Shown: one piece after another, positions 27,780-37,600 of the stretch
Numbering within the stretch: the stretch's first letter is position 1
Layout: the number at the start of each line of letters is the position of its first letter
Origin: Pseudoduganella danionis
GTDB taxonomy: Bacteria; Pseudomonadota; Gammaproteobacteria; Burkholderiales; Burkholderiaceae_D
NCBI RefSeq assembly: GCF_009720775.1
Contig: NZ_WNKW01000001.1
Span: 186,001-250,000 of the forward strand
Length of the DNA: 64,000 bases
Direction of reading: 5' to 3'
The notes under the pieces: model-generated
What the model saw: only the letters and a program-made list of their open reading frames with translations
Databases searched by the model: none
Told to the model about the DNA's origin: nothing
Made by a program: the position numbers and the translations under genes

Positions 27780-29003
27780 ATGAATCCTTTACAGATCGCG
27801 GTGGAAGCTTTCCGCTCCATGATGGCCAACCGGCTGCGTACGCTGTTGACCATGCTGGGCATTATCATCGGGATTACCTCGGTGGTGCTGTTGCTGGCCG
27901 TAGGCGACAGCATGAAGCGCTTCATCGCCAAGGAGCTGGAGCAACTGGGGACGAATATGTTGTTCATTTCGCCCGGCGGCGACCGCGCCCAGCAGCAGCG
28001 CATGCGCACCGGTGCCGCGCCGGCACTGACCATGGCCGATGCGGCCGCGCTCAATGAGCTGCCATCGCTGGCCGGTGCCGCGCCCGTGCTGCAGGGCGGC
28101 TTCAATCTGGCGGTCGGTAACGAGAGCGCTTCCAAGACCGTGCACGGGGTCTCCACTGCCATGTTCAAGATACGCGGCTGGAAAATCGATCAGGGCAATG
28201 TGTTCAGCGATGCCGATGTGCGTGCAGCGGCGCGCATGGTGGTGATAGGCCACAAGATCGCCGACCAGTTCTTCTACAAGACCGACCCGTTGGGCAAATA
28301 CATCCGCATCGAGAACGTCTCGTTCCAGGTGGTGGGCGTGCTGTATGGCGAAGGCAAGCAGGTTGATGGCGGCGATCTGGCCGACTATGTGCTGGTACCG
28401 ATAACGGCGGCCGCAGCCAATCTGGTGCGCCTGCCTTTCCCCGGCAATGTGCACTATGTGGTGGCGCAAGGTAAATCGGGCGGCAACCTGCAGGATGCGA
28501 TCCAGGATATCAACGAGACGCTGCGCGACCGCCACCACATCAAGTACGAACAGCCGGATGACTTCCGCATCGATAATCTGGCTTCGTTTGCGGAAACGGC
28601 ACAGAAGATCAGCACCGGTCTGGCTGCTCTGCTGGGCCTGATCGGCGCCATCTCGCTGATCGTGGGCGGCATAGGCATCATGAACATCATGCTGGTTTCG
28701 GTGACTGAGCGCACGCGCGAGATCGGCATCCGCATGGCCATAGGCGCCAAACCGCGTGATGTATTGTGGCAGTTCCTGACCGAAGCCGTGGTGATCTGTC
28801 TGGTGGGCGGCCTGTTCGGCATCGTGCTGGCCAGCGGTGCCGCTGCGGCCATTACGGCTACCGGCAAGTTCGATGTGTTTATCACGCTGCAGGCGGTGCT
28901 GGTGGCCTGCGGCTTTTCCAGTCTGGTGGGAGTGTTCTTCGGCTTCTATCCGGCCCGGCGCGCGTCCAAGTTGCTGCCGGTCGATTGCCTGCGCTACGAA
29001 TAG
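27780..29003 (+). CDS. ABC transporter permease (MacB/FtsX family)
   Basis: A 407-residue permease with the MacB topology: one membrane helix near the N-terminus (about 20-42), a large periplasmic domain (about 45-280), then three membrane helices. Motifs are MMANRLRTLLTMLGIIIGITSVV at the N-terminus and SLIVGGIGIMNIMLVSVTERTREIG and FFGFYPARRASKL at the C-terminus, all standard. It closes a five-gene operon (regulator, kinase, adaptor, ATPase, permease). It probably exports a peptide, siderophore, lipopeptide or macrolide-like compound through an outer-membrane channel encoded elsewhere. Confidence 0.94.
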   Translation: MNPLQIAVEAFRSMMANRLRTLLTMLGIIIGITSVVLLLAVGDSMKRFIAKELEQLGTNMLFISPGGDRAQQQRMRTGAAPALTMADAAALNELPSLAGAAPVLQGGFNLAVGNESASKTVHGVSTAMFKIRGWKIDQGNVFSDADVRAAARMVVIGHKIADQFFYKTDPLGKYIRIENVSFQVVGVLYGEGKQVDGGDLADYVLVPITAAAANLVRLPFPGNVHYVVAQGKSGGNLQDAIQDINETLRDRHHIKYEQPDDFRIDNLASFAETAQKISTGLAALLGLIGAISLIVGGIGIMNIMLVSVTERTREIGIRMAIGAKPRDVLWQFLTEAVVICLVGGLFGIVLASGAAAAITATGKFDVFITLQAVLVACGFSSLVGVFFGFYPARRASKLLPVDCLRYE

Positions 29004-29012
29004 GCGGCGCGC

Positions 29013-29450
29013 TTAGAAATCGAACTTGTTGCTACGGCCCCCTTGCGGGGCTTTGTTGGCAGCTTCGGCCTGCTTCTCGCGCAGCGCCTGCTCGCGCCGC
29101 TGCAGGGCTTCCTGCTTGCGCTGGGCTTGACGCGCGTTGAAATCGACGACGCGCTGCTGGGCCGCGCGGCCCACTTTACTGTTGTGCAGTATGGTGATTT
29201 TCTGCTGCATGGCGGCGGCCCACAGCACGAATACCAGTACCAGAGCCAGCAGGTAGATGATTTGCCACAGGCTGAAGTTTTGCTGGATAAACGGGAATAT
29301 CGGCTGGGCATCTTCCAGCCAGCCCTGGCCCAGCACCGCGAAAAAGCCGGCCAGTACGCCCCATGCGGCGGTCTTGGCGATCAGCCAGCGGCTGGCTGTT
29401 ACTCGTTCATCCCAGTAGGTTAAGGAATCAGAAGACGTGTCGCGCGGCAT
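29013..29450 (-). CDS. Hypothetical membrane protein with coiled-coil tail
   Basis: A 145-residue protein of unknown function. Two membrane helices are predicted by eye (about 24-43 and 63-82). The C-terminal half (about 95-140) is a charged Arg/Gln/Glu/Ala-rich helix likely to form a coiled coil, ending in NKFDF. The N-terminus is polar. It converges with the ABC permease gene with 9 bp between stops. I recognise no family. Confidence 0.65.
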   Translation of the reverse strand: MPRDTSSDSLTYWDERVTASRWLIAKTAAWGVLAGFFAVLGQGWLEDAQPIFPFIQQNFSLWQIIYLLALVLVFVLWAAAMQQKITILHNSKVGRAAQQRVVDFNARQAQRKQEALQRREQALREKQAEAANKAPQGGRSNKFDF

Positions 29451-29563
29451 GGCTGTAAATCAAACTTGTACAAAACAAAAAGGTAGTTCGAATTATGACA
29501 TATTTTCCTTCGAGGAAACTATTCTGCCACTAGTTTGCAGCATAAAAGTCTGAATAAAAGCGG

Positions 29564-30013
29564 CTACTGGCCACCAGTTGGCCCGGCTTGGCTGGCGGAT
29601 TGTCGCCGGCGTTCGACCAGTTCGAACACGGCCATGCCGGCCACCATGGCTGCCACGAAGCCGGCCGCCTTGGGAACGCCGGCGCCCATGGCCACCAGCG
29701 CCGGACCAGGGCAGAAGCCGGCCATGCCCCAACCTATGCCGAAAGCCGCGCTGCCGAGTACCAACCGGGCGGTAATGGTGTTGTTGGCAGGCAGCTGCAT
29801 GGGCAGCCCCAGCAGGGAGAGCTGGCGCCGGCGTGCCAGCAGGAAGGTGAAGCCGCCTATGCCGATGGCACCCGCCATTACCATGGCCAGCGAGGGGTCC
29901 CAGTTGCCAGCCAGATCGAGGAAGCCCTGTACTTTGACAGGATTGGCCATGCCCGAAATGATCAGGCCGAGGCCGAACAGCAGTCCGGCCAATAAAGAAG
30001 TCAGTACCAGCAT
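29564..30013 (-). CDS. YeeE/YedE family sulfur transport protein (second half)
   Basis: A 149-residue integral membrane protein with about four helices. LLFGLGLIISGMANPVKVQGFLDLAG is the family opening and FGIGWGMAGFCPGPALVAMG carries the conserved cysteine of TsuA/YedE-type thiosulfate or persulfide uptake channels. It begins one base after the stop of the partner gene; the longer frame up to 30229 runs inside the partner and is not used. The pair corresponds to the two halves of a full-length YeeE/YedE protein split into separate genes. Confidence 0.87.
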   Translation of the reverse strand: MLVLTSLLAGLLFGLGLIISGMANPVKVQGFLDLAGNWDPSLAMVMAGAIGIGGFTFLLARRRQLSLLGLPMQLPANNTITARLVLGSAAFGIGWGMAGFCPGPALVAMGAGVPKAAGFVAAMVAGMAVFELVERRRQSASQAGPTGGQ

Positions 30014-30014
30014 A

Positions 30015-30449
30015 TCAGGCTCCCAGCAGATGACGTTGGATGTACACGGTGATGAAACCGGCGGCCATAAAGGTGAGGGTGGCGACGATGGAGCGCACGG
30101 CGCCGCGCGACATGCCGCATACGCCATGGCCGCTGGTGCAGCCACCCGCATAGCGGGTGCCGAGGCCGACGATGAAGCCGGCCAGCAGTACCAGCTCCCA
30201 GCTCGCGTGGATTTCCGGTGCGGTGGCATAGCCGAGCAGGCCGGCCAGCAAGGGCGAGCCGATCAGGCCAGCCAGAAAAGCCAGGCGCCAGTGGCGGTCA
30301 TTACGGGGCCAGCTAAGCAGGCCGCCCAGAATGCCGCTGATGCCGGCGATACGGCCATTGAACAAGATGAGCACGCTGGCCGCGATGCCGATGATCAGGC
30401 CTCCCGCGAGCGACAGGCCGGGGGTGAAATGGGTGAGGTCGATTGCCAT
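30015..30449 (-). CDS. YeeE/YedE family sulfur transport protein (first half)
   Basis: A 144-residue membrane protein with about four helices. [25 protein letters not shown] opens it, and [17 protein letters not shown] holds two conserved cysteines used to pass sulfur in this family. It lies 3 bp after the repressor gene and just before its partner, so the three genes form an operon for sulfur (sulfide, thiosulfate or persulfide) handling. The exact substrate cannot be read from sequence. Confidence 0.88.
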   Translation of the reverse strand: MAIDLTHFTPGLSLAGGLIIGIAASVLILFNGRIAGISGILGGLLSWPRNDRHWRLAFLAGLIGSPLLAGLLGYATAPEIHASWELVLLAGFIVGLGTRYAGGCTSGHGVCGMSRGAVRSIVATLTFMAAGFITVYIQRHLLGA

Positions 30450-30452
30450 CGC

Positions 30453-30779
30453 TTAAACCTTTACCGGTTGGGGACAGAATTGCTGATACAGCACTTGCAT
30501 CACGGCCAGCGCCTGCGTGCTAGCCACGGAGTAATAGATATTCTTGCCCTCGCGCCGCGTGTGCACCAGGCCATTGCTGCGCAACACGCCTAGCTGTTGC
30601 GACAAAGTGGGCTGGTGAATCGAGAGCAGGGTTTCCAGTTCGCCCACCGAATGTTCGCCCTGCGACAGTTGGCACATGAGTAGCAAGCGGTCAGGGTTGG
30701 AGAGTACGCGTAGCAGGCCACAAGCCTGTTCGGCGGCGGCATGCATGGCGTCTAACGGTAGGGTAAGGGTATCGGGCAC
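30453..30779 (-). CDS. ArsR-family repressor, BigR/SqrR-like (persulfide-sensing)
   Basis: A 108-residue winged-helix repressor. LLRVLSNPDRLLLMCQL and QPTLSQQLGVLRSNGLVHTRREGKNIYYSV are the ArsR domain. Cysteines are at C20, C36 and C102; the C36-C102 spacing of 66 residues equals that of the redox pair in BigR and SqrR, which form a tetrasulfide link with persulfides. Together with the YeeE/YedE genes this points to a repressor lifted by reactive sulfur. A matching AT-rich dyad lies upstream at 30809-30824. The family call is strong; the sensing mode is inference. Confidence 0.88.
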   Translation of the reverse strand: MPDTLTLPLDAMHAAAEQACGLLRVLSNPDRLLLMCQLSQGEHSVGELETLLSIHQPTLSQQLGVLRSNGLVHTRREGKNIYYSVASTQALAVMQVLYQQFCPQPVKV

Positions 30780-30808
30780 GGCTCATCCTTCATTTTGTGG
30801 TTTTATAT

Positions 30809-30824
30809 TATATTGAAAAATATA
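30809..30824 (-). promoter_or_regulatory. AT-rich dyad, candidate BigR-type operator
   Basis: TATATT and AATATA, perfect 6-base arms around GAAA, in the 96 bp between the repressor and the divergent cytochrome b561 gene. BigR-like proteins bind AT-rich dyads of this sort. It could control either or both directions. Confidence 0.5.
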
Positions 30825-30875
30825 GTGTTTGTGCGATAAAATTCAAGTGGAGCAATTACCAGTGACGAGGATGAT

Positions 30876-31439
30876 ATGAACGACTTTCGCCCCCAGGCAG
30901 TGCCCACCATAGGCTGGCACTATGATCGTATGGCACTGGCCTTGCACTGGATCAGCGCGCTCTTGCTGGTGTTGATGACGGGGCTGGGCTGGTACATGAT
31001 GGAAATTGAGCACACTCCCGCGGCCAAGCCGTATTTCATCGTGCATAAGTCTGTGGGGCTGATCGTGCTGGCGTTGGTGCTGTGGCGCCTGTGGTGGCGG
31101 AGTCGCCATCCGGTGCCGCAACTGCCATCCAAAATGCCCGCGTGGCAATTGCGTGCCGCGCAATTGGTGCAAGTGGGGCTATACCTATGCATGCTGGTGC
31201 TGCCGCTGGCGGGGATCGCCGGTGCCATTCATAGCAAATCAGGTTTGGTATTTTTCGGCTATAGCTTGCCACGGCTGGCGGCGCCCAATCACGACCTGGC
31301 CGAAACCTATTTTGACATACACGGTGCGCTGGTCTGGCTGCTGGTGCTGCTGGTGTGTGTGCATATCGCCGGCGCGCTTAAACACCGCTTCATCGACCGC
31401 GATGGGGTATTCGAACGCATGGTGCCTGGGCGGGATTAA
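30876..31439 (+). CDS. Cytochrome b561 family protein
   Basis: A 187-residue inner-membrane diheme cytochrome of the YodB/YceJ type. Four membrane helices are seen, with heme-ligand histidines in MALALHWISALLL (H24), PYFIVHKSVGLIVL (H57), FDIHGALVWLLV (H149 region) and LLVCVHIAGALKHRF. It probably passes electrons between the quinone pool and a periplasmic or superoxide partner. It is divergent from the sulfur-response operon, sharing its intergenic region, so common control is possible. Confidence 0.92.
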   Translation: MNDFRPQAVPTIGWHYDRMALALHWISALLLVLMTGLGWYMMEIEHTPAAKPYFIVHKSVGLIVLALVLWRLWWRSRHPVPQLPSKMPAWQLRAAQLVQVGLYLCMLVLPLAGIAGAIHSKSGLVFFGYSLPRLAAPNHDLAETYFDIHGALVWLLVLLVCVHIAGALKHRFIDRDGVFERMVPGRD

Positions 31440-31648
31440 GCGCGGCTGGCATTGTACTTTGACTACATGACCTGGTTGAATTTATTATTTTTACCAAATA
31501 TCCAGCATTTATATGTTTAATTTGAGCAATAAATAGTTTCTTTGGGAAATTTTTTGCTACAATTGAGGCCATACCTGTAGTCTCCCATGTTGAGGCGACA
31601 GAAAAGGCCGCCTAATTACCGCTGCCGACACCTTTTGCCGGCCCTGCT

Positions 31649-31679
31649 CCGCCAGCTCATTACTCCTCTTTTCTGGCGG
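31649..31679 (+). other. Hairpin just before the Calx-beta gene start
   Basis: CCGCCAG and CTGGCGG form a perfect 7 bp inverted repeat with a 17-base loop, ending four bases before the GTG start. The only purine-rich stretch near the start lies in the 3' arm, so folding could limit ribosome access. A candidate -10 box TACAAT is at 31558-31563, which would give a leader of over 100 bases. Confidence 0.4.
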
Positions 31680-31683
31680 CGCA

Positions 31684-34600
31684 GTGACTACTACAACTAT
31701 TTCTGTATCGTTTTCGGACGGTTTCGTTGGCGACTATTGGCGCAATAATGAGGCGGTCAATTCGTCCTATCTGAGTAATTTAGGCTGGACCAATCTGCAG
31801 TTCATGCAGAGTACGAATAATGGCCAGTTTGGCGGGACTCAGGGCAATGACTATACCGGCACCATATTGGTGACGGATGCTGCCGGCATACAGCATGCGA
31901 TTGATGGTGTGATCAACTGGCGGGCGCCTAGCGGAGCCGTTTCCACCATCGTGTTTTATGCAACGGGGAACTCCCATACGCTGGCCACCACCAATGGCAA
32001 CTATGTGATCGATCCGTTCACGGAGCAGAATGGTGATCCGCATACCTTCATTGGTCTGACTTTCAATGGCGACGCTCTGGTGATCGGGGGCGGCTCGGTG
32101 ACGGGGAATGCCGCAACGGCAGGCTTGCTGACGACGCTGAATGCCTATCTGGCTAGCCAGCCGCATATTACGGTGGCCGATGTGACGGTCAATGAGGCGG
32201 CGGGCACGGCGACCATCACGGTGGCGCTCAGCGTGGCGAGCAGCGATACGATTACGGTCGATTACAGCACCAGTGATGGCAGCGGCCATGCGGGCAGCGA
32301 CTATGTCGCCACCAATGGCCAGCTCACTTTTGCGCCGGGTCAGACCAGCGTGACCTTCCAGGTCAGCATTACGGACAATGCGGTGATAGACGGCTCGCGC
32401 AATTTTAATGTGTTGCTGAGCAATAGTTCGCTGGCCGCGATCACCGACAATACCGCGCTGGTGACGATTACGGATAACGAGGTCGCCGCCCAGACGGTGA
32501 GCACGGTTGTCGCCGAAGATGCGACGCATACGGGCGCGGTGCCGGTCGATAGTTCCGTAGTCGAAGGCACTAGCCTGCGGTACACAGTGACGCTGAGTAG
32601 CGCAGTCGGTAGCGCGCAGGAATACACGCTGGCGCTGAGCGGTACTGCCAGTGCTGCAGATCGCGCAGCAATCAGCTTTAACAATGGCGTTAACTGGCGC
32701 AATGGCGATGCCACGACGGGCGTGGTGGTGGTGCCGGCCAATGTGACGAGTTTCCATGTGACGGTCGCAACGGTGGATGATGCACTGGTGGAGTCCAGCG
32801 AGACGCTGATCGTGACGCTGGGCGGTGTCGCAGCGACGGGCACGATTACTGATAATGATGTGCAGGTGGTCAGCAGTGTAGTGGCCGAAGATGTGGCGCA
32901 TACGGGCGCGACACCAGTCGATAGCACTGTGATGGAAGGCAACAGCCTGCAGTACACGGTAACACTGAGTGCGGCGTCGGCCAGTGCCACCGAGTACACG
33001 CTGGCACTGAGCGGCACGGCGGCCGCTGGCGACCGAGGCAGCATCAGCTTCAGCGACGGCGTGGCCTGGCGCAATGGCGACCCGACCACGGGCGTGGTGG
33101 TGGTGCCGGCCAATGTGACGAGTTTCCATGTGACGGTCGCAACGGTGGATGATGCGCTGGTGGAGTCCAGCGAGACGCTGATCGTGACGCTGGGCGGCGT
33201 CGCTGCGACGGGCACGATTACTGATAACGATGTGCAGGTGGTCAGCAGCGTGGTGGCCGAAGATGCGGCGCATACGGGCGCGACGCCAGTCGATAGTACT
33301 GTGGTGGAAGGTAACAGCCTGCAGTACACGGTAACACTGAGTGCGGCCTCGGCCAGTGCCACCGAATACACGCTGGCACTGAGCGGCACGGCGGCCGCTG
33401 GCGACCGAGGCAGCATCAGCTTCAGCGACGGCGTGGCCTGGCGCAATGGCGACCCGACCACGGGCGTGGTGGTGGTGCCGGCCAATGTGACGAGTTTCCA
33501 TGTGACGGTCGCAACGGTGGATGATGCGCTGGTGGAGTCCAGCGAGACGCTGATCGTGACGCTGGGCGGCGTCGCTGCGACGGGCACGATTACTGATAAC
33601 GATGTGCAGGTGGTCAGCAGCGTGGTGGCCGAAGATGCGGCGCATACGGGCGCGACGCCAGTCGATAGCACTGTGGTGGAAGGCAACAGCCTGCAGTACA
33701 CGGTAACACTGAGTGCGGCCTCGGCCAGTGCCACCGAATACACGCTGGCACTGAGCGGCACGGCGGCCGCTGGCGACCTGGGCACCATCAGCTTCAGCGA
33801 TGGCGTGGCCTGGCGCAATGGTGACCCGACCACGGGCGTGGTGGTGGTGCCGGCCAATGTGACGAGTTTCCATGTGACGGTCGCAACGGTGGATGATGCG
33901 CTGGTGGAGTCCAGCGAGACGCTGATCGTGACGCTGGGCGGCGTCGCAGCGACGGGCACGATTACCGATAACGATGTGCAGGTGGTCAGCAGCGTGGCGG
34001 CCGAAGATGCGGCGCATACGGGCGCGACGCCAGTCGATAGCGTTGTGGTGGAAGGCAACAGCCTGCAGTATGCCGTGACGCTGAGCGCGGCGTCGGCCAG
34101 CACCAGCGAATACACACTGGCATGGAGTGGCATCGCCGCTGCGTCTGACCTTGGCAGCATAACTTTCAGCAATGGTGTAGCCTGGCGCAACGGCGATGCA
34201 ACGACGGGCGTGGTCGTGGTGCCGGCGAATGTGACGAGTTTTCATGTCACCATAGCGACCGTGGATGACGTGCTGGTGGAATCCAGTGAAACGCTGACGC
34301 TGACTTTGGGCGGGGTGGCCGCAACTGGTACGATTACTGATAACGATATTCAGGTGGTGAGCAGTGTGGTGGCCGAAGATGCCGCACATATGGGGGCCGC
34401 ACCGGCCGATCGTAGTGTGGTGGAGGGCAATAGCCTGCAGTACTCAGTGACGCTGAGTGCGCCGTCAGATGTCGCTATCGAGTATATGCTGACATTGGAC
34501 GGCACGGCCGCTGCCTCCGACCTTGGCAGCATCAGCTTTAGCGATGGTGTGGTCTGGCGTAATGGTGACCCGAGCACCGGCGTGGTCGTGGTGCCGGCTG

Positions 34601-37600
34601 GTGTAACGAGCTTCCATGCCATCATCGCAACGCTGGATGACGTGCTGGTTGAGGCGAGCGAGACGCTGACCTTGAGCGTGGGCGGGGTGGCCGCGACTGG
34701 CACGATTACCGATAACGATGTGCAAGTGGTCAGCAGCGTATCGGCCGAAGATGCCGCACATATGGGCGCCTCGCCAATTGATCGCAGTGTGGTAGAGGGC
34801 AAGAGCCTGCAGTACTCGGTGACGCTGAGCGCTGCCTCGGCCAGCGCCAGCGAGTATGCGCTGAAGCTGAGCGGTAGCGCCAATGCCGCTGATTTGGGCA
34901 GCATCAGTTTCAGCGATGGCGTGGCGTGGCGCAATGGCGACCCGGCCAGCGGCATCGTAGTGGTTCCTGCAACGGTAAAGAGCTTCCATGTCCTGATCAG
35001 TACGATCGATGACACATTGGTGGAAGCGCGCGAGACGCTCACCCTGACTCTGGGGGGAGTGGCTGCCACCGGCACGATCACGGATAACGATATCCAGGCA
35101 GTGAGCAGCGTGGTGGCGGAAGATGCCGCCCACACGGGGGCTAGCCCGATAGACCGCAGTGTGGTGGAAGGCAACTACCTGTTGTACTCGGTGAAGTTAA
35201 ATGCTGCCTCGGACAGCGCCAGCGAGTACCCATTGACACTGGGCGGAACGGCTGCTTCCGCCGACTTGAGCAGTATTAGCTTTAGCGACGGTGTGGCCTG
35301 GTACGGCGGTGATCCGGCCACGGGCATGGTAATAGTCCCTGCCAATGTGACGAGCTTCCGCATCACCGTTGCAACGGTGGATGATGCGCTGGTGGAGGCG
35401 AGCGAAACGCTGGTGCTGACGCTAGGCGGCGTGGCTGCCACGGGCACGATTACCGACAATGATGTGCAGGTGGTTAGCCGTGTGCTGGCCGAAGATGCGG
35501 CGCATACGGGAGCCACCCCGGCTGATCGCAGTGTGGTGGAAGGCAATAGCCTGCAATATACGGTGACGCTGAGCGCAGCGTCAGCCAGTACCACGGAGTA
35601 CACACTGGCGCTGGACGGCACGGCAACTGCGGCCGACCTGGGCAATATCAGCTTCAGCGATGGCGTAGCCTGGCGCAATGGCGACGCGAGTAAAGGCGTG
35701 CTGGTCGTACCAGCCAATGTGACGAGTTTCCATGTCACCATCGCTACGATCGATGATGCGCTGCTGGAAGCGAGCGAAACGCTGGTGCTGACGGTAGGCG
35801 GCGTGGCCGCCACGGGCACGATTACCGACAATGACGTGCAGGTGGTCAGCCGTGTGCTGGCCGAAGATGCGGCGCATACGGGAGCCACCCCGGCTGATCG
35901 CAGTGTGGTGGAAGGCAATAGCCTGCAATATACGGTGACGCTGAGCGTAGCGTCGGCCAGTTCCACGGAGTACACGCTGGCGCTGGACGGCACGGCGACC
36001 GCGGCCGACCTGGGCAATATCAGCTTCAGCGATGGCGTGGCCTGGCGCAATGGTGACGCGAGTAAAGGCGTGCTGGTCGTACCAGCGAATGTGACGAGTT
36101 TCCATGTCACCATCGCTACGATTGACGATGTGCTGCTGGAAGCGAGCGAAACGCTGGTACTGACGGTAGGCGGCGTGGCCGCCACGGGCACGATTACCGA
36201 CAATGACGTGCAGGTGGTCAGCAGTGTGGTGGCTGGGGCCAAGGTTATGGAAGGGGAAACCCTGAATTACGCCGTGACGCTGAATGCGGTCAGCAATGTC
36301 GCGACGGAATATGCGCTGTCCCTGAGCGGTACGGCCGATGCCAGTGATTATCAGACGCTGGTATTCAGCAATGGCGTGGCATGGCTAAACGGTGACCCGG
36401 CAACGGCGAAGGTAGTGGTACCTGCAGGCGTCGGCAGTTTCGTGGTGGGCGTTGTGACTGTCGATGATAAGCTGGTCGAAGCGACTGAGTCGCTGGTGCT
36501 GCAGCTCGGCGGCGCCAGCGCTACCGGTTCAGTCGACAGCAACGATGTGCAGCCTGAGATCACGCCTGGCCCGGTGCCTGTGGTGGTGACTCCGCCTAGT
36601 CCGCCGCCTGTAGTCGAGACCCCAGCTAGCCCACCGCCTGTTGTGGAGACCACGCCTAGCCCGCAGCCGGTCCCCGCCGAATATCATGCAGTGCTAGATC
36701 CGCGCACAGATGATGGCAAGAGCAATACCGATGCCGTCACCAGCGTGGTGGCTCCGCAGTTCACCCTGTCTTCTGCCGGTTATTTTGCGGAGGGCGGAAC
36801 GGCCCGTCTGACCACACTGGATGGCACCGTGATCGCTTCGCAGGTACTGACTGCTGCGACGGTCGGGGTTGGCCAGTTGAATCTGGCGACGACAGTGCTG
36901 GACGATGGTGTGTACACCTTTATGTCGCAGGTACTGGACCCGCAAGGCAAGCTGGTGGTGCAAGCACCGGTCAGCGTGACCATTGTCACGGATGTCGATG
37001 GCGTGGCACCGTCGGTGGAACTGGCTGCGAATGGCGGCGATTTCAACCACGATGGCATTCCGGACTGGCAGCAGCACGCCGTGGCACAAATGCCTTTGGC
37101 CTCGTTGGCCGATTATGCGTTGGGCAAGAACGCACCGCAAACGGCCTTCGGCGCGATATTGGCAGGCACGCCTGATGCGACTAGTCCGGCCGGCACGGTC
37201 AAGCTGAGCGACGGTGCCCAGTTGCTGGACTTGAGCGTGAGTGCAGCGCCGGCACCGCTGGCTGCGAATACGCAGGCGGCTACGCCGATGTTCAACTTCT
37301 CGCTCAAGGCGCAGGATGGCGAGCAACTGGTCGATTTGTCGAGCGCCATGCCTGGGCTGCAAAGCCGCGTGGTGATCGATCTGGCGCCCGGTGGCGTAGT
37401 GGCTAACGACTTCCTCAAGTGGGACAAGGTGAACCAGCGCTGGTACAGCTTCCTGGATGATGGCCGGCTCGATACCTATGACAATGGCGCGACGCTGATC
37501 GATTTTAATGGCGACGGCAAGGTGGACCGTATCGTGGTCACGCTGACCGATGGCGGCTGGGGCGATGAGGATGGCATAGCCAACGGCGTCATCGTCGATC

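Noticed and set aside
29564..30229. Longer 221-residue version of the second YeeE/YedE protein
   Set aside because: The extra N-terminus is an out-of-frame reading of the partner gene; the start at 30013 gives the normal family N-terminus.
31780..34389. Very long open frames on the opposite strand of the Calx-beta gene (up to 869 codons)
   Set aside because: They arise because the tandem repeat keeps antisense frames open; the products are low-complexity and the plus-strand frame explains the whole region.
32491..36549. Regularly spaced repeats that might suggest a CRISPR-like array
   Set aside because: The 372 bp units are long, in frame and coding for Calx-beta domains; no short repeats or unique spacers.
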